A DNA stretch of 64,000 nucleotides from Aphidius gifuensis (Eukaryota; Arthropoda; Insecta; Hymenoptera; Braconidae). Under the pieces are notes generated by a model. That model was not told the origin of the DNA and ran no database searches. It saw nothing but the letters and a program-made list of their open reading frames with translations. The stretch covers positions 13,816,876-13,880,875 of the forward strand of contig NC_057789.1 in assembly GCF_014905175.1 (NCBI RefSeq), written 5' to 3'. Position numbers and translations under genes: made by a program. This document shows, piece after piece, positions 63,803-64,000 of this stretch (positions are counted from its first letter, which is position 1; every line of letters starts with the position of its first letter).

Positions 63803-64000
63803 TGTATCGCACCACGTATCCAAATATACCACGATAATTTCACAAGGGTTGTAAGGCCTTATGTTTAATACAGGGCTATCAAAGGATGTGGAGGATAGGT
63901 TGTAACTTGAAATAATAGGAATAACACTTTAAATAAATCCAAACACTGTGGCTTAAATTCTATTAATATTCACTTTATTATTTCACTAAAATTATAATTA
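63803..64000 (+). mobile_element. Start of an LTR, same family as 26121-27189, runs off the window
   Basis: It starts TGTATCGCACCACG and matches the first 200 bases of the solo LTR in BEL copy 2 with only a few changes, for example loss of ATAT near 63966. Whether it is a solo LTR or the 5' end of a complete element cannot be told. Confidence 0.8.

Overview
This is a piece of an AT-rich animal nuclear genome, almost certainly an insect. A parasitoid wasp or another hymenopteran is my guess, not something the sequence proves. The reasons are spliced genes with GT-AG introns, an arthropod ionotropic receptor gene, BEL/Pao retrotransposons and Maverick/Polinton DNA viruses/transposons. I see no bacterial-type operon, CRISPR array or rRNA. 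Only two host genes look alive. One is the 3' end of translin on the + strand (1-845). The other is an ionotropic receptor (IR) gene on the - strand, whose five visible exons (63216 down to 33433) keep an open reading frame across all four introns. Everything else is mobile DNA, dead copies of host genes and AT-rich filler. LAYOUT. 1-0.85 kb: translin. 1.1-7.3 kb: a duplicated block of degenerate minisatellite, poly-C runs and two relics of an RPA70-like gene, hit by a TTAA-type element, a tRNA-derived SINE and a small TIR element. 7.5-18.1 kb: Polinton relic 1 (fibre-like stub, DUF8207-like protein, PLA2-type protein, adenain-like protease, penton-like protein, then family-B DNA polymerase), split by BEL copy 1 (10.0-15.6 kb). 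18.5-28.4 kb: BEL copy 2 with both 692-bp LTRs, gag and a damaged pol, itself hit by a 1.07-kb solo LTR. 30.6-33.2 kb: a foldback-like element. 33.4-63.2 kb: the IR gene. Its last intron holds a second foldback-like element carrying a 1.33-kb solo LTR with a 66-bp-arm palindrome. Its 24.1-kb intron holds Polinton relic 2 (39.6-47.75 kb: integrase, fibre-like, DUF8207-like, packaging ATPase, PLA2, protease, penton, major capsid protein, polymerase). The same intron also holds a 7.8-kb region bounded by inverted repeats, containing Helitrons, a J-domain fragment, tandem short ORFs and a dead PP2A scaffold-subunit gene, followed by a truncated LINE and a minus-strand LTR-element remnant. HOW IT FITS TOGETHER. 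The two Polinton relics have partly complementary deletions and between them show the gene order of the family, but neither can work: both carry stops, frameshifts and large losses. BEL gag and pol share one frame with a single UGA between them in both copies, in the context UGA-CUA, which suggests stop-codon readthrough. Most nesting can be dated relatively: SINE and TTAA element into the RPA relic; BEL copy 1 into Polinton 1, then a deletion; solo LTRs into BEL copy 2 and into the intronic foldback. Splice-site and boundary coordinates were read by eye and may be off by a base or two; ends of degenerate elements are approximate.
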